From Taklimakanibacter deserti (GTDB lineage Bacteria; Pseudomonadota; Alphaproteobacteria; Rhizobiales; Aestuariivirgaceae): a stretch of DNA of 64,000 nt. The stretch lies in NCBI GenBank assembly GCA_003574785.1, contig QORU01000002.1, positions 1 to 64,000 of the forward strand, read 5' to 3'. The notes under the pieces are model-generated. The model worked only from the letters and a program-made list of their open reading frames with translations, ran no database searches and was not told where the DNA came from. A program made the translations under genes and the position numbers. Shown one piece after another: positions 42,174-50,724 of the stretch; position 1 is the stretch's first letter; every line of letters starts with the position of its first letter.

Positions 42174-42284
42174 AGGTCGAACGCATGAATCACGGCCGCC
42201 GAATTTAACGCCGTCTCGCCCTGTCACATGGATGAAAGCCTACCAACTTGGCCGCCCTGCTCCGCTATGCCAGATTGTGGGTCT

Positions 42285-42437
42285 ATGGCGACGACAGGCA
42301 AGAAAGACGGCGGCCGCGAAGCCGAGCTAGAGGCGGCTATTGAGGCAGTCCGCGTCGAGACTTGGAAGACGGGGCAAACGCTTCCAAAGCTACGTCATGC
42401 GATTGCGCTCATCCTGCAAGAATTGAAACGCGAATGA
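42285..42437 (+). CDS. Small helical protein, coupled to the next gene
   Basis: A 50-residue charged helical protein (GGREAELEAAIEAVRVETW, KLRHAIALILQELKRE). Its TGA overlaps the ATG of the next ORF as ATGA, a sign of translational coupling. Ribosome site is weak. No family recognised. Confidence 0.5.
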   Translation: MATTGKKDGGREAELEAAIEAVRVETWKTGQTLPKLRHAIALILQELKRE

Positions 42438-42775
42438 AGAAGGATGCCGAAATGTGGAAACGCCGCCTCTTGGCCTTGATGGTTCTAGTATGCGGTGCGG
42501 CTGGTGCTGACGCTGCCAAGAAGACGGAGAACCCTACCCAACCCTCAGAAACGTGGTGCTCAGACGGTTTCGACAAGCCAACCGAGCTCCTTATAACCGC
42601 CGGTCCAAACTTTGTTTTGAAAACTGACGGCAGCGCGGACGAAACCTTGGATATAGAAAAGGATACAATTTACCCCGCCACCTTACGCAACCTTTCCAAG
42701 AAAAAAGGTTCGCCACCGAAAGAATACCAAGTTTGGATCGTTCGCGATCGCCTGTTCTGGCCATGCGACGGCTGA
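42434..42775 (+). CDS. Exported protein of unknown function
   Basis: A 113-residue protein with a signal peptide after a short charged start (WKRRLLALMVLVCGAAGADA). The mature part carries two cysteines (ETWCSDGFDKP and LFWPCDG) that could pair, and a KKGSPPKEYQVWIVRDRLF stretch. ATGA overlap with the upstream gene supports the start at 42434. The preceding Cys in LVCGAAG does not form a proper lipobox. Confidence 0.55.
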   Translation: MKKDAEMWKRRLLALMVLVCGAAGADAAKKTENPTQPSETWCSDGFDKPTELLITAGPNFVLKTDGSADETLDIEKDTIYPATLRNLSKKKGSPPKEYQVWIVRDRLFWPCDG

Positions 42776-42781
42776 CGGGCA

Positions 42782-42868
42782 ATGCCAATTTTCAAAGACA
42801 CAATCATGATAAAGGACCGTCCGCATGATCGCGCCGTCGAAGTCACCGTGATTATCCGGAGGGTATGA
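42782..42868 (+). CDS. Possible 28-residue peptide
   Basis: ATG six bases after the previous stop; 28 codons (MPIFKDTIMIKDRPHDRA, then VEVTVIIRRV). Its TGA overlaps the ATG of the following 35-residue ORF as ATGA. The repeated ATGA architecture makes translation plausible; the peptide is otherwise unremarkable. Confidence 0.35.
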   Translation: MPIFKDTIMIKDRPHDRAVEVTVIIRRV

Positions 42869-42972
42869 GCGTTTTGAACGTGCAGGAATTGGCGGAAAAG
42901 GCTTGGCGTTCGGTGAATAAGGAAATCACTATCGGCAAAGTGACGGTGAAGGTACGGGCGTTCAGGCGCTAG
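42865..42972 (+). CDS. Possible 35-residue peptide
   Basis: MSVLNVQELAEKAWRSVNKE, then a basic ITIGKVTVKVRAFRR end. CCGGAGGG immediately precedes the ATG, a strong ribosome site, and the gene is coupled to the preceding peptide. It lies 18 bases before the protease gene. Confidence 0.4.
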   Translation: MSVLNVQELAEKAWRSVNKEITIGKVTVKVRAFRR

Positions 42973-42990
42973 AGCGAGGCACTATATGGA

Positions 42991-43819
42991 ATGGAACCGC
43001 CCGATTCACGAGAAGCGACTCCCCAAGAACGGGCGTTTACCGACGCTGCCACGTCACGTCTTTCCAAATACCTTGTGGGATTTCTCAAGCTTGGAATCCA
43101 AAATGGGATAGAACATGTTTTGCCAGCGGGATCGGGGACGCTAGTAAAGTTTCGCAAGCACCATGGAATATTGACTGCGGCGCATGTCCTGTCGGCACTA
43201 CCAAAGCATGGCGACGTTGGAATCGTTCGATTTTTTTCTCGCGGGTTGGAACGAACGAAACTCCGGATGGAAGATACTTATACCAAGTCGGCCGGCGGCC
43301 AAGACGGAGTGGACGGTCCGGATTTGGGCTTCCTTGGTCTATCCCCTGACGTAGTCGGTTCGTTGAAAGCGGCCAGCGACTTTTTTGACTTTGACAAATA
43401 TTCTGACCAAATACTTAGTCATCAGGGTCCGAAGCCGGGCTTTGACGCGGTGCTTGGCATGATTGCCGAAAAATCAAGAGTAGAATTCTCCGGCATGACC
43501 GCTAAATCCTTTTTTTCGGGCGAGCATTGAAGTTGGAACGCCTACGCCCGCCGAAACGAGAGAAGGTTATGACTACGTGACTATGCGCCCGTATATGAAG
43601 TTTCGTTCCGAACCCCAGCCAAACTCCTATCAGGGCACTAGTGGTGGCGGTTGGTGGAAAGTGTTTTCAAAGACTGACGAAAACGGAGACATGTCGGTAG
43701 AGCGAATGATGCTCTTTGGCGTTGCGTTCTACGAGCATGACCATGACGGATACCTGACGTTGAAATGTCATGGACCGAAAGGACTCATCCGTCAATTTTT
43801 GCCGACGATTGATGTTTGA
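42991..43819 (+). pseudogene. Trypsin-like serine protease split by a frameshift
   Basis: Frame one gives residues 1-179 with GSGTLVKFRKHHGILTAAHVL (catalytic His, codon 43183) and GPDLGFLGL (Asp, codon 43321), then stops at 43530. The fold continues without gap in the next frame: RASIEVGTPTPAETREGYDY, MRPYMKFRSEP and YQGTSGGGWW with the catalytic Ser codon at 43640, to 43819. The shift falls in a seven-T run (43510-43516). The full triad is therefore present. It could be a lost gene, a phase-variable gene or a sequence error. No signal peptide is seen. Confidence 0.8.
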
Positions 43820-44541
43820 CGGCTTGCTGCCAAGCGCGAACGACGCGACGAAATAAGCACAAGCCTGACGCCGGTTCGTCCGCCGTTGCAAAAATCAAGC
43901 AAACGCCTTGATTGCCCACAATTGAGCCGTGATGGGCATTCCCGCCCGCCCCATTTGGGGGATCTCCAAGGGCAAAACGCCCCATTGCGCAATTGCGCGA
44001 AGCCTAGCGGCATTTACACAATAGAAAGAAATAGAAGCGCATCCTTCGGGATCATTAGGACGGCACCAAAACTTGAGGGATGCCGTCGCCTGGGGACCGC
44101 TGCCAGTGCGATGCGCGGAAGGTCGGGGATATTCGGGATTCCCCGGCCTTTCGTTTCATGTGGCGGCTAGGGCTTCAAATCGCGACTTCGGCGCGCACGC
44201 GATAATCACGAAAAAAATTGTTCGCCTTGAACGGGAAAAATCAAGCGTACCATCCTGTTTCATCAACGCAACATTTATTAACCTAGACCGGCCAGCATTG
44301 GGCCGTGGCAGCCGTTTGGCCTGCCCCTTACTTTGGCACCTTCCAGAGGCAAAACGCCACGAGCGGTCGATTGTGGTAACCCAAGGGCAATTTACAAAAT
44401 GGAAAGAAATAGGGGCGCAACCTTCAAACCATCGCCTCTTTCCACTTCCAGGCGATACGCGGAAGGCCGAAGGAAGCCGAACCCTTCGGCCTTCCGACCC
44501 ATCTGACGGGCGACCGCTTCAAGGCCAAGGACCGCCCCAAC
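43820..44541. other. Non-coding stretch with a degenerate direct duplication
   Basis: No convincing gene. Segments AAAAATCAAGC, AAAACGCC, TTTACA..A, GAAAGAAATAG, GCGCA.CCTTC and CGCGGAAGG recur in the same order at about 43889-44158 and 44238-44500. Copy one ends in hairpin GGTCGGGGA / TTCCCCGGCC plus TTTCGTTTC (terminator-like); copy two in a perfect 12-bp hairpin GGAAGGCCGAAG / CTTCGGCCTTCC. Confidence 0.6.
44117..44159 (+). terminator. Terminator-like hairpin of duplication copy one
   Basis: AAGGTCGGGGA, nine-base loop, TTCCCCGGCCTT, then TCGTTTC. Orientation is plus strand. Confidence 0.55.
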
Positions 44542-44640
44542 GTGCCCGAGCGCCGCAAGCCGACGCAGGCGATGCGCCGGGCGCGAACCCGCAACATCCG
44601 CAGGGCGCAGACCGCAAGACGGAAGAGCAGCAGCCGATGA
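44542..44640 (+). CDS. Possible short Arg-rich protein or gene remnant
   Basis: An open frame, readable from 44413, encodes HLTGDRFKAKDRPNVPERRK and an Arg-rich end (RRARTRNIRRAQTARRKSSS). The only plausible start after the last stop is GTG 44542 (32 residues). Its TGA overlaps the ATG of the next gene. Regular codon use suggests real coding history, perhaps a truncated gene. Confidence 0.35.
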   Translation: MPERRKPTQAMRRARTRNIRRAQTARRKSSSR

Positions 44641-44786
44641 TCCGCAAGCTCAAGTCAGGCCAGTATCGCCTCTATTCGCGCAAGAAGGACCCGAAGACCG
44701 GCCGGCGGCGCAATCTCGGCACGTTCAAGAGCCGGGCCGCGGCCGAGAAACACGAGCGCGCGGTGCAATATTTCAAGCATCACTAG
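44637..44786 (+). CDS. Small basic conserved protein
   Basis: A 49-residue protein: MIRKLKSGQYRLYSRKKDPK, GRRRNLGTFKSRAAAEKHER, then AVQYFKHH. This compact, basic family is very common and conserved in Hyphomicrobiales and other proteobacteria; function unknown. The pattern resembles a small beta-hairpin plus helix, as in integrase arm-binding domains. It overlaps the previous ORF as ATGA. Confidence 0.75.
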   Translation: MIRKLKSGQYRLYSRKKDPKTGRRRNLGTFKSRAAAEKHERAVQYFKHH

Positions 44787-44879
44787 GTAAAGCCATCGCG
44801 CCTTGGCGAGTCTTTACGGCCCGTGCCTTTCTGCGCTTCAATGCAATCCTGACGGATGGCGCCAATCACGGGGGCATAG

Positions 44880-45902
44880 ATGCGCAGAGATCATGGGGTG
44901 CCGCGCGGCACGGTTCACCGGCTGACGATCGACAGCCAGGTCCTCAAAGGCAACCTGCTCGGCGATCCGACGGAACGGGTGATCGATGTCTATGTGCCGG
45001 CCGGCGCGAGCGGCGGCGGACTGCCGCTCCTGGTCGATCTCGTCGGCTTCACCGCCGGCGGTCCGGCGCACAGCAACTGGAAGAATTTCGGTGAGAATGT
45101 GCCGGAGCGTCTCGACCGCCTGATCGGAAGCGGCGCCATGCCGCCCGTGGTCGTCGCGCTGCCGGATTGCTTCACGAAGCTCGGCGGCAATCAATATATC
45201 AACTCCGCCGGGATGGGCCGGTGGGACGATTTCCTGCTTCAGGAAGCCGTGCCGTTCGTCGAAGCGAAGTTCGGTTGCGGCGGCACGGGACGGCGCGCCT
45301 GCTTCGGCAAGAGCTCGGGTGGCTATGGCGCGATGGTCCACGCGATGCTGCATCCTGATTTCTGGGCGGCGGCCGCCTCGCATTCGGGCGACGTCGGCTT
45401 CGAGCTCCTGTTCTTCCCGGATTTTCCCAAGGTCCTGCGCGAGTTGGCGACGACGGGCAACTCCGTCCGGGCCTGGCTCGAAAAGTTCTTCGCCGCACCC
45501 AAGGTGAAGGATCCCGATGTCCACATCCTGATGTTCCTGGCGATGGCTGCGACCTATGATCCTGACCCTTCCGCCTATATGGGCGTGCGCCTTCCCATGA
45601 CGATCGACACTTGCGAGACCATCCCGGAGCGCTGGGCGAATTTCATGAAATGGGACCCGCTCACTCTCGTCGAGAAGCATGGTCTGGGATTGAAGAAGCT
45701 CAAGGCGCTCTATATCGACTGCGGCGACATCGATCAGTACAACCTCGTCTATGGCTCGCGGCGAATGCACAAGCGGCTGACCGAGATGCAGGTGCCGCAT
45801 GTGTATGAGGAGTTTGCCGACGATCACACGGCGGTCGACTACCGGATGGATATAAGCCTGCCCATCCTCGCCAAGGCGCTTGCGGCGCCCGCTGTCTCCT
45901 AA
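44880..45902 (+). CDS. Esterase of the D/PHB depolymerase type
   Basis: A 340-residue alpha/beta hydrolase without a signal peptide. The core has LPLLVDLVGFTAGG, VVVALPDCFTKLGGNQYINS, the nucleophile elbow ACFGKSSGGYGAMVHA near residue 143, and the C-terminal LYIDCGDIDQYNLVYG acid and ADDHTAVDYRMD histidine. It resembles putative esterases (Esterase_D). Substrate unknown; solitary gene right of the pocket. Confidence 0.85.
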   Translation: MRRDHGVPRGTVHRLTIDSQVLKGNLLGDPTERVIDVYVPAGASGGGLPLLVDLVGFTAGGPAHSNWKNFGENVPERLDRLIGSGAMPPVVVALPDCFTKLGGNQYINSAGMGRWDDFLLQEAVPFVEAKFGCGGTGRRACFGKSSGGYGAMVHAMLHPDFWAAAASHSGDVGFELLFFPDFPKVLRELATTGNSVRAWLEKFFAAPKVKDPDVHILMFLAMAATYDPDPSAYMGVRLPMTIDTCETIPERWANFMKWDPLTLVEKHGLGLKKLKALYIDCGDIDQYNLVYGSRRMHKRLTEMQVPHVYEEFADDHTAVDYRMDISLPILAKALAAPAVS

Positions 45903-46243
45903 TGCGGCCCTTCATGGTGACTTTCTCTTGACTTCGTGGGCCAAAGCGAGGGATTGGGAAATGCCAGGATCGGAGCATCTGCACGCGACCGTACAACTCA
46001 TCAGCAGACGGACGGATTCCCACCCGCAATTCCCTGATATGGAGATCGCACGGGCACGAATTCCCTGCTCTTTTTTCCTATTCCGAAGCTAACCTATTGA
46101 TATGGCTCGATCAGCCTCCCGGATTCTTCAAAATTCCCTGATAATCCCTGATATTCCCTGATACCGGTTCGCGGCGCGCAGCTCCGGCGCGGCCTTTCAC
46201 CGGTGAAAATTCGACCGAAAACCTGTTCTGTCAGAGCCCTGGG
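45903..46243. other. AT-richer intergenic region with TTCCCTGATA repeats
   Basis: No convincing gene. It contains three tandem 10-mers (46134-46163) and isolated TTCCCTGATA (46030) and TTCCCTGCTC (46061). Similar sequence recurs around mobile elements of rhizobia. Confidence 0.55.
46134..46163. repeat. Three tandem copies of a TTCCCTGATA 10-mer
   Basis: TTCCCTGATA, ATCCCTGATA, TTCCCTGATA in direct tandem. Confidence 0.85.
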
Positions 46244-47284
46244 TCAGGGGAACAGCGCCACCTGCTCCAACCCTTGCGCCTCCGGCAGGCCGAACATCAG
46301 ATTGAAGTTCTGGATGGCCTGTCCCGCCGAGCCTTTCACCAGGTTGTCGAGCGTCGAGATCAGGATGACGCGGCCCGGAACACGGTCGGCATAGACGCCG
46401 AGCATCACATTGTTGGAGCCGCGCACATATTGCGTCGAGGGCATGACGCCCTTGGGCGCCATGAACACAAAGGGCTCGTCCTTGTAATGCGTCTCGAGTG
46501 CCGTGACACAATCGGCGGCCGTGGCCTTGCCCTGGAGCCTCGCATAGGTCGTGCACAACTCGCCGCGGCTCATCGGGATGAGATGCGGGGTGAAGTTGAC
46601 CAGCACCGATTGTCCCGCGGCGCGGCTCACTTCCTGCTCGATCTCGGGCGCATGGCGATGGCTCGCGACGCCATAGGGCGAGAGCCCCTCGCCCGCTTCG
46701 CAAAACAGCACATTCTGCTTGAGCGAGCGGCCGGCGCCCGAGACGCCGGACTTCGCGTCGATGATGAGGTCCGCCGCATCGATGAGCCCCGCCTTGACCA
46801 GGGGCAGGACCATCAGGAGCGCGGCCGTCGGGTAGCAGCCCGGACAGGCGACGAGGCGTGCCTTCTTGATGTCCTCGCGAAAATGCTCGGTCAAGCCGTA
46901 GACGGCGTCCTTCTGCAGGTCGAGCGCCTGATGCGGGCCGCCATACCATTTCTCATAGACGGCGGCATCGCGCAGGCGGAAATCGGCCGACATGTCGATG
47001 ACCTTGAGATGTTTCGGCAGCTCGCGGATGACGGCCTGGCTCGTCGCATGCGGCAGGCCGCAGAACACCGCCTCCACCTTGGACCAGTCGGCCTCCTCGT
47101 TCTTGATGAGGGTCGGGAGCTTCAGATGGGCGAGATGCGGGAATACTTCCGCCATGGCCTTGCCGGCATGCGAATTGGCGGTGAGCACGGCGATCTCGAC
47201 ACCCGGGTGACAGGCGGCCAATCGGACCAGATCGGAGCCGGTATAGCCCGAGGCACCGATGACGCCGATCTTGATCTTGGCCAT
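46244..47284 (-). CDS. argC: N-acetyl-gamma-glutamyl-phosphate reductase
   Basis: A 346-residue ArgC. The NADP motif is IGVIGASGYTGSDLVR, the active-site Cys is in VACPGCYPTAALL near residue 150, and SGVSGAGRSLKQN and HRHAPEIEQE follow. It reduces N-acetylglutamyl phosphate to the semialdehyde, the third step of arginine synthesis. ATG 47284 has AAGGAG upstream. Other arg genes are not adjacent. Confidence 0.96.
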   Translation of the reverse strand: MAKIKIGVIGASGYTGSDLVRLAACHPGVEIAVLTANSHAGKAMAEVFPHLAHLKLPTLIKNEEADWSKVEAVFCGLPHATSQAVIRELPKHLKVIDMSADFRLRDAAVYEKWYGGPHQALDLQKDAVYGLTEHFREDIKKARLVACPGCYPTAALLMVLPLVKAGLIDAADLIIDAKSGVSGAGRSLKQNVLFCEAGEGLSPYGVASHRHAPEIEQEVSRAAGQSVLVNFTPHLIPMSRGELCTTYARLQGKATAADCVTALETHYKDEPFVFMAPKGVMPSTQYVRGSNNVMLGVYADRVPGRVILISTLDNLVKGSAGQAIQNFNLMFGLPEAQGLEQVALFP

Positions 47285-47503
47285 GACTTTTGTCTCCTTC
47301 GAACAGGGGCGCTGATTTAAGCAACGCGTACAGTTTGTAAAGACCAATGGCGCGGAAGCTTCATCGGATTATGACGATCTTCGATTAACTCTTTGAAACA
47401 GCGCCGATTTTCGAAAACCACTCATTTCACACCATCCGTCTTCATCGGCATGGGTTGGAACATAAGAGTGCCGATGCCGGTTTCGTTCACAAGCGAGGAG
47501 CCC

Positions 47504-49483
47504 ATGCTCGATCTCGATCATGCACGCCGGCATATGGTCGATTCCCAGATCGCCCGGCGGGGCGTGCGCGACTCCCGCGTGCTCGACGCGATGCGGACTG
47601 TGCCGCGCGAGATTTTTGTCGACGTGGGCTTCGAGGAATTCGCCTACGAGGATGCGCCTCTCCCCATCGCCCAAGGACAGACCATCTCCCAGCCTTACAT
47701 CGTCGCGCGGATGACCGAGGCGGCGGAAATCGATGCTTCCGACCGGGTGCTCGAGGTCGGCACGGGCTCGGGCTATGCGGCCGCGGTGCTCAGCCTCCTC
47801 GCCAAGGAGGTGTACAGCATCGAACGCCACGCCCGGCTTGCCGAAATGGCGGGACGGCGATTGGCGGCAGGCGGCTACCGCAATGTCGAGATCAGTGTCG
47901 GCGATGGCACGAAAGGCTGGCCGGAAGCCGCCCCTTTCGACGCCATCCTGGTGACGGCCGGAGGCCCCGCCATTCCCGCAGCGCTGAAGCAGCAGCTCGC
48001 CATGGGCGGGCGGCTGATCATCCCGGTCGGCACGGAACTGGCGTCTCAGCGCCTCATACGGCTCACGCGTGTGGGTGAAGCGGAATTCGAGCAGGAAGAC
48101 CTCGGCGGCGTCATGTTCGTTCCCCTGATCGGCGAACATGGTTGGCAGCTGGAGAGCCGGGAAACGGAGATTGCCGCTGGCAACCGATCCCTGCCCCGTA
48201 TGATCACCGCCGCCGCCATCCCGCTTCCCGATTTCGACGAGCCCCGCTTCGCTGAGATCTTCGAGCGCTTCGGCGATCATCGCGTGGTGCTTCTCGGCGA
48301 AGCGAGCCACGGGACCTCGGAATTCTATCAAGCTAGGGCGGCGATCTCGCGCCGGCTGATCGAGAAACATGGCTTCACGATCGTGGCCGTGGAAGCGGAT
48401 TGGCCGGATGCCGCGACGATCGATCGGCATGTCAGGCTGAGGCCTGCGGCCGGCGAGGAAAAGACGCCATTTCAGCGCTTTCCCACCTGGATGTGGCGCA
48501 ACACCGACATGCAGGCATTCTTCCGCTGGCTGGGCAGTCGAAACGAGAAGATCGCCCGTCTGGATGACCGCGCAGGGTTCTATGGGCTGGATCTCTATAA
48601 TATGAGCGGCTCGATCGGCGCGGTGCTGCGCTATCTCGACGAGACCGATCCAGCGGCGGCCGCGGTGGCGCGCGAGCGCTATGGCTGCCTGACGCCTTGG
48701 CAGAGCGAGCCCTCAACCTATGGCCGCGCCGTGCTCACCGAGCAATACCGCAAGTGCGAGGAGGCCGTCGTCGCACAATGCCGCGACCTGCTCACGCGGC
48801 AGCTTGATTACGCCGCCCAGGACCCAGACAGCTTTCTCGACGCGGCCCAGAATGCGCGCCTCATCGCGGCCGCCGAGAGGTACTACCGCGTCATGTATTA
48901 CGGTGGAGCCGAGAGTTGGAATCTGCGCGACCGCCACATGTTCGAGACGCTGGCGAATATCCTCGAGGCGAAGGGCCCCGATGCCAAGGCGATCGTCTGG
49001 GCGCACAACTCGCATATCGGGGATGCGCGCTGGACCGAAATGGGTGAAGTGCGCGACGAGATCAATATAGGCCAGCTGTGTCGCGAACGCTTTGGCCAAG
49101 ACGCTGCTCTCATCGGCTTCGGTACACATTCGGGAACCGTGGCCTGCGCCAGCCACTGGGATGGGCCCATGGAAGTGAAGCGCGTGCAGCCGTCACAGCC
49201 GGGCAGCTATGAGAATCTTTGCCATGAAGCTGAGCCGCGGCGCTTCTTTCTCGCCTTGGATCAGGATGGCGAACTCCAGCGGAGCCTGGCGGAGCCGCGC
49301 TTCGAGCGCTTCATCGGCGTGATCTACCGGCCGGAAACCGAATTTTCCAGCCACTATGCCGAGGCGTCGCTGTCGCGACAGTTCGATGCCTATGTCTGGT
49401 TCGACGAAACACATGCCGTCACACCCGTGCCGACAGCTAAGGAAACGGCACGCGTGCCCGACACCTATCCCTTTGGACTTTAG
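47504..49483 (+). CDS. Fusion: protein-L-isoaspartate methyltransferase with erythromycin esterase-like domain
   Basis: A 659-residue two-domain protein. Residues 1-215 are a Pcm-type methyltransferase (HMVDSQIARRGVRDSRVLDAM, DAPLPIAQGQTISQPYIVA, LEVGTGSGYAAAVL, GDGTKGWPE). Residues about 235-650 are an EreA/EreB-like hydrolase (LLGEASHGTSEFYQARA with His 269, IVAVEADWPDAATIDRH, WAHNSHIGDARWTEMG). The first repairs isoaspartyl residues; the second hydrolyses esters, or may use another substrate. GAGGAG precedes ATG 47504. Such fusions occur in rhizobia; why they are joined is unknown. Divergent from argC. Confidence 0.9.
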   Translation: MLDLDHARRHMVDSQIARRGVRDSRVLDAMRTVPREIFVDVGFEEFAYEDAPLPIAQGQTISQPYIVARMTEAAEIDASDRVLEVGTGSGYAAAVLSLLAKEVYSIERHARLAEMAGRRLAAGGYRNVEISVGDGTKGWPEAAPFDAILVTAGGPAIPAALKQQLAMGGRLIIPVGTELASQRLIRLTRVGEAEFEQEDLGGVMFVPLIGEHGWQLESRETEIAAGNRSLPRMITAAAIPLPDFDEPRFAEIFERFGDHRVVLLGEASHGTSEFYQARAAISRRLIEKHGFTIVAVEADWPDAATIDRHVRLRPAAGEEKTPFQRFPTWMWRNTDMQAFFRWLGSRNEKIARLDDRAGFYGLDLYNMSGSIGAVLRYLDETDPAAAAVARERYGCLTPWQSEPSTYGRAVLTEQYRKCEEAVVAQCRDLLTRQLDYAAQDPDSFLDAAQNARLIAAAERYYRVMYYGGAESWNLRDRHMFETLANILEAKGPDAKAIVWAHNSHIGDARWTEMGEVRDEINIGQLCRERFGQDAALIGFGTHSGTVACASHWDGPMEVKRVQPSQPGSYENLCHEAEPRRFFLALDQDGELQRSLAEPRFERFIGVIYRPETEFSSHYAEASLSRQFDAYVWFDETHAVTPVPTAKETARVPDTYPFGL

Positions 49484-49637
49484 CCCGTTTTGCGTGTGCG
49501 CTCATCTATGCGAGCATCCTTAGACTAATTTCCTATGCGCTCCAGGCCAGTTTCGATTGCAATCTGCGAGCATGGCTCTTTAATAGGAATGTGGTGTCGA
49601 TACAGAACAGTCGGAACACGTAAAAAGGGAGGACTCC

Positions 49638-50612
49638 ATGAAAAAGCTTCTTGCCGCGCTTGCGGCCACGACCCTATTTCTCTTCGCCGGCCATGCCGGC
49701 GCGCAAAACTACCCCGAACGCACGATCACCATGGTGGTTCCGTTCGCGGCCGGCGGGCCGACCGACACGGTGACCCGCCTTGTCGCCGATGTCATGTCGA
49801 AGGACCTCGGCCAGCAGATCATCGTCGAGAATGTCGGCGGCGCCGGTGGCACGCTCGGCGCCGGCCGCGTCGCCAAGGCCGATCCCGACGGCTATACGCT
49901 CCTCCTCCACCATATCGGCATGGCGACGAGCGCCACGCTCTATCGCAAGCTCGCTTATGACACTCTCAACGGCTTCGAATATGTCGGCCTCGTGACCGAG
50001 GTGCCGATGACTATCGTGGCGCGCAAGGATTTCGAGCCGACCGATCTCAAGAGCCTCATCGACTATGTCAAGGCCAACAAGGACAAGGTGACCTATGCGA
50101 ATGCCGGCATCGGTGCCGCCTCGCATCTCTGCGGCATGATGTTCATGAGCGCCATCCAGACACCGCTTGTGACCGTGCCTTACAAGGGCACGGGACCGGC
50201 CATGACCGACCTCCTCGGCGGCCAAGTCGATTTCATGTGCGACCAGACCACCAACACCACCAAGCAGATCAAGGGCGGCACCATCAAGGGCTATGCCGTC
50301 ACCACGGCGAAACGCCTCGACGCGCTGCCTGATCTGCCGACCGCCGAGGAGGCAGGCCTGCCCGGCTTCCAGGTCGGCGTGTGGCATGGCATCTATGCGC
50401 CCAAGGGCACGCCGCCCGAGATCATCGAGCGCCTGTCGAAGTCGCTGCAGGTGGCGCTCAAGGATCCCAACGTGGTCGCCCGCTTCGCCGAGCTTGGCAC
50501 GGTGCCCTCGCCCGAGGCAGACGCCACGCCGGCCGCCCTCAAGGCCAAGCTCGAAGGCGAGATCGCGCGCTGGAAGCCGGTGATCGACGCCGCCGGCCAA
50601 TACGCGGACTGA
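49638..50612 (+). CDS. Tripartite tricarboxylate transporter substrate-binding protein (TctC/Bug)
   Basis: A 324-residue periplasmic binding protein with a signal peptide (LLAALAATTLFLFAGHAGAQ). The family landmarks are YPERTITMVVPFAAGGPTDTVTRLVA, IVENVGGAGGTLGAGRVAKADPDGYTLLLHH, VPYKGTGPAMTDLLGGQVDFMCDQ and the final RFAELGTVPSPE. GGGAGGA precedes ATG. It captures a carboxylate or related small molecule for the TctAB partners just downstream. Confidence 0.95.
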   Translation: MKKLLAALAATTLFLFAGHAGAQNYPERTITMVVPFAAGGPTDTVTRLVADVMSKDLGQQIIVENVGGAGGTLGAGRVAKADPDGYTLLLHHIGMATSATLYRKLAYDTLNGFEYVGLVTEVPMTIVARKDFEPTDLKSLIDYVKANKDKVTYANAGIGAASHLCGMMFMSAIQTPLVTVPYKGTGPAMTDLLGGQVDFMCDQTTNTTKQIKGGTIKGYAVTTAKRLDALPDLPTAEEAGLPGFQVGVWHGIYAPKGTPPEIIERLSKSLQVALKDPNVVARFAELGTVPSPEADATPAALKAKLEGEIARWKPVIDAAGQYAD

Positions 50613-50724
50613 CAGCTCTTGATTGCAGAGACCGCTCCGTTCGGATCCATCTTGATCCGGGCGGGGCGGAACCTCGTCAGTGCGGTGGATAGATTCGCTT
50701 CGCCAGCTCGAAGGAACATGCAGG

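Noticed and set aside
42062..44640. Complete prophage or integrative element
   Set aside because: No integrase, transposase, capsid or tail gene and no tRNA-end duplication; at most a small island remnant.
46134..46163. Short direct repeats as CRISPR or replication origin
   Set aside because: Only three 10-mers without spacers; no dnaA boxes or rep gene nearby.
47504..49483. Acquired macrolide resistance by erythromycin esterase
   Set aside because: The domain is fused to a housekeeping methyltransferase and shows no mobile context; resistance would be speculation.
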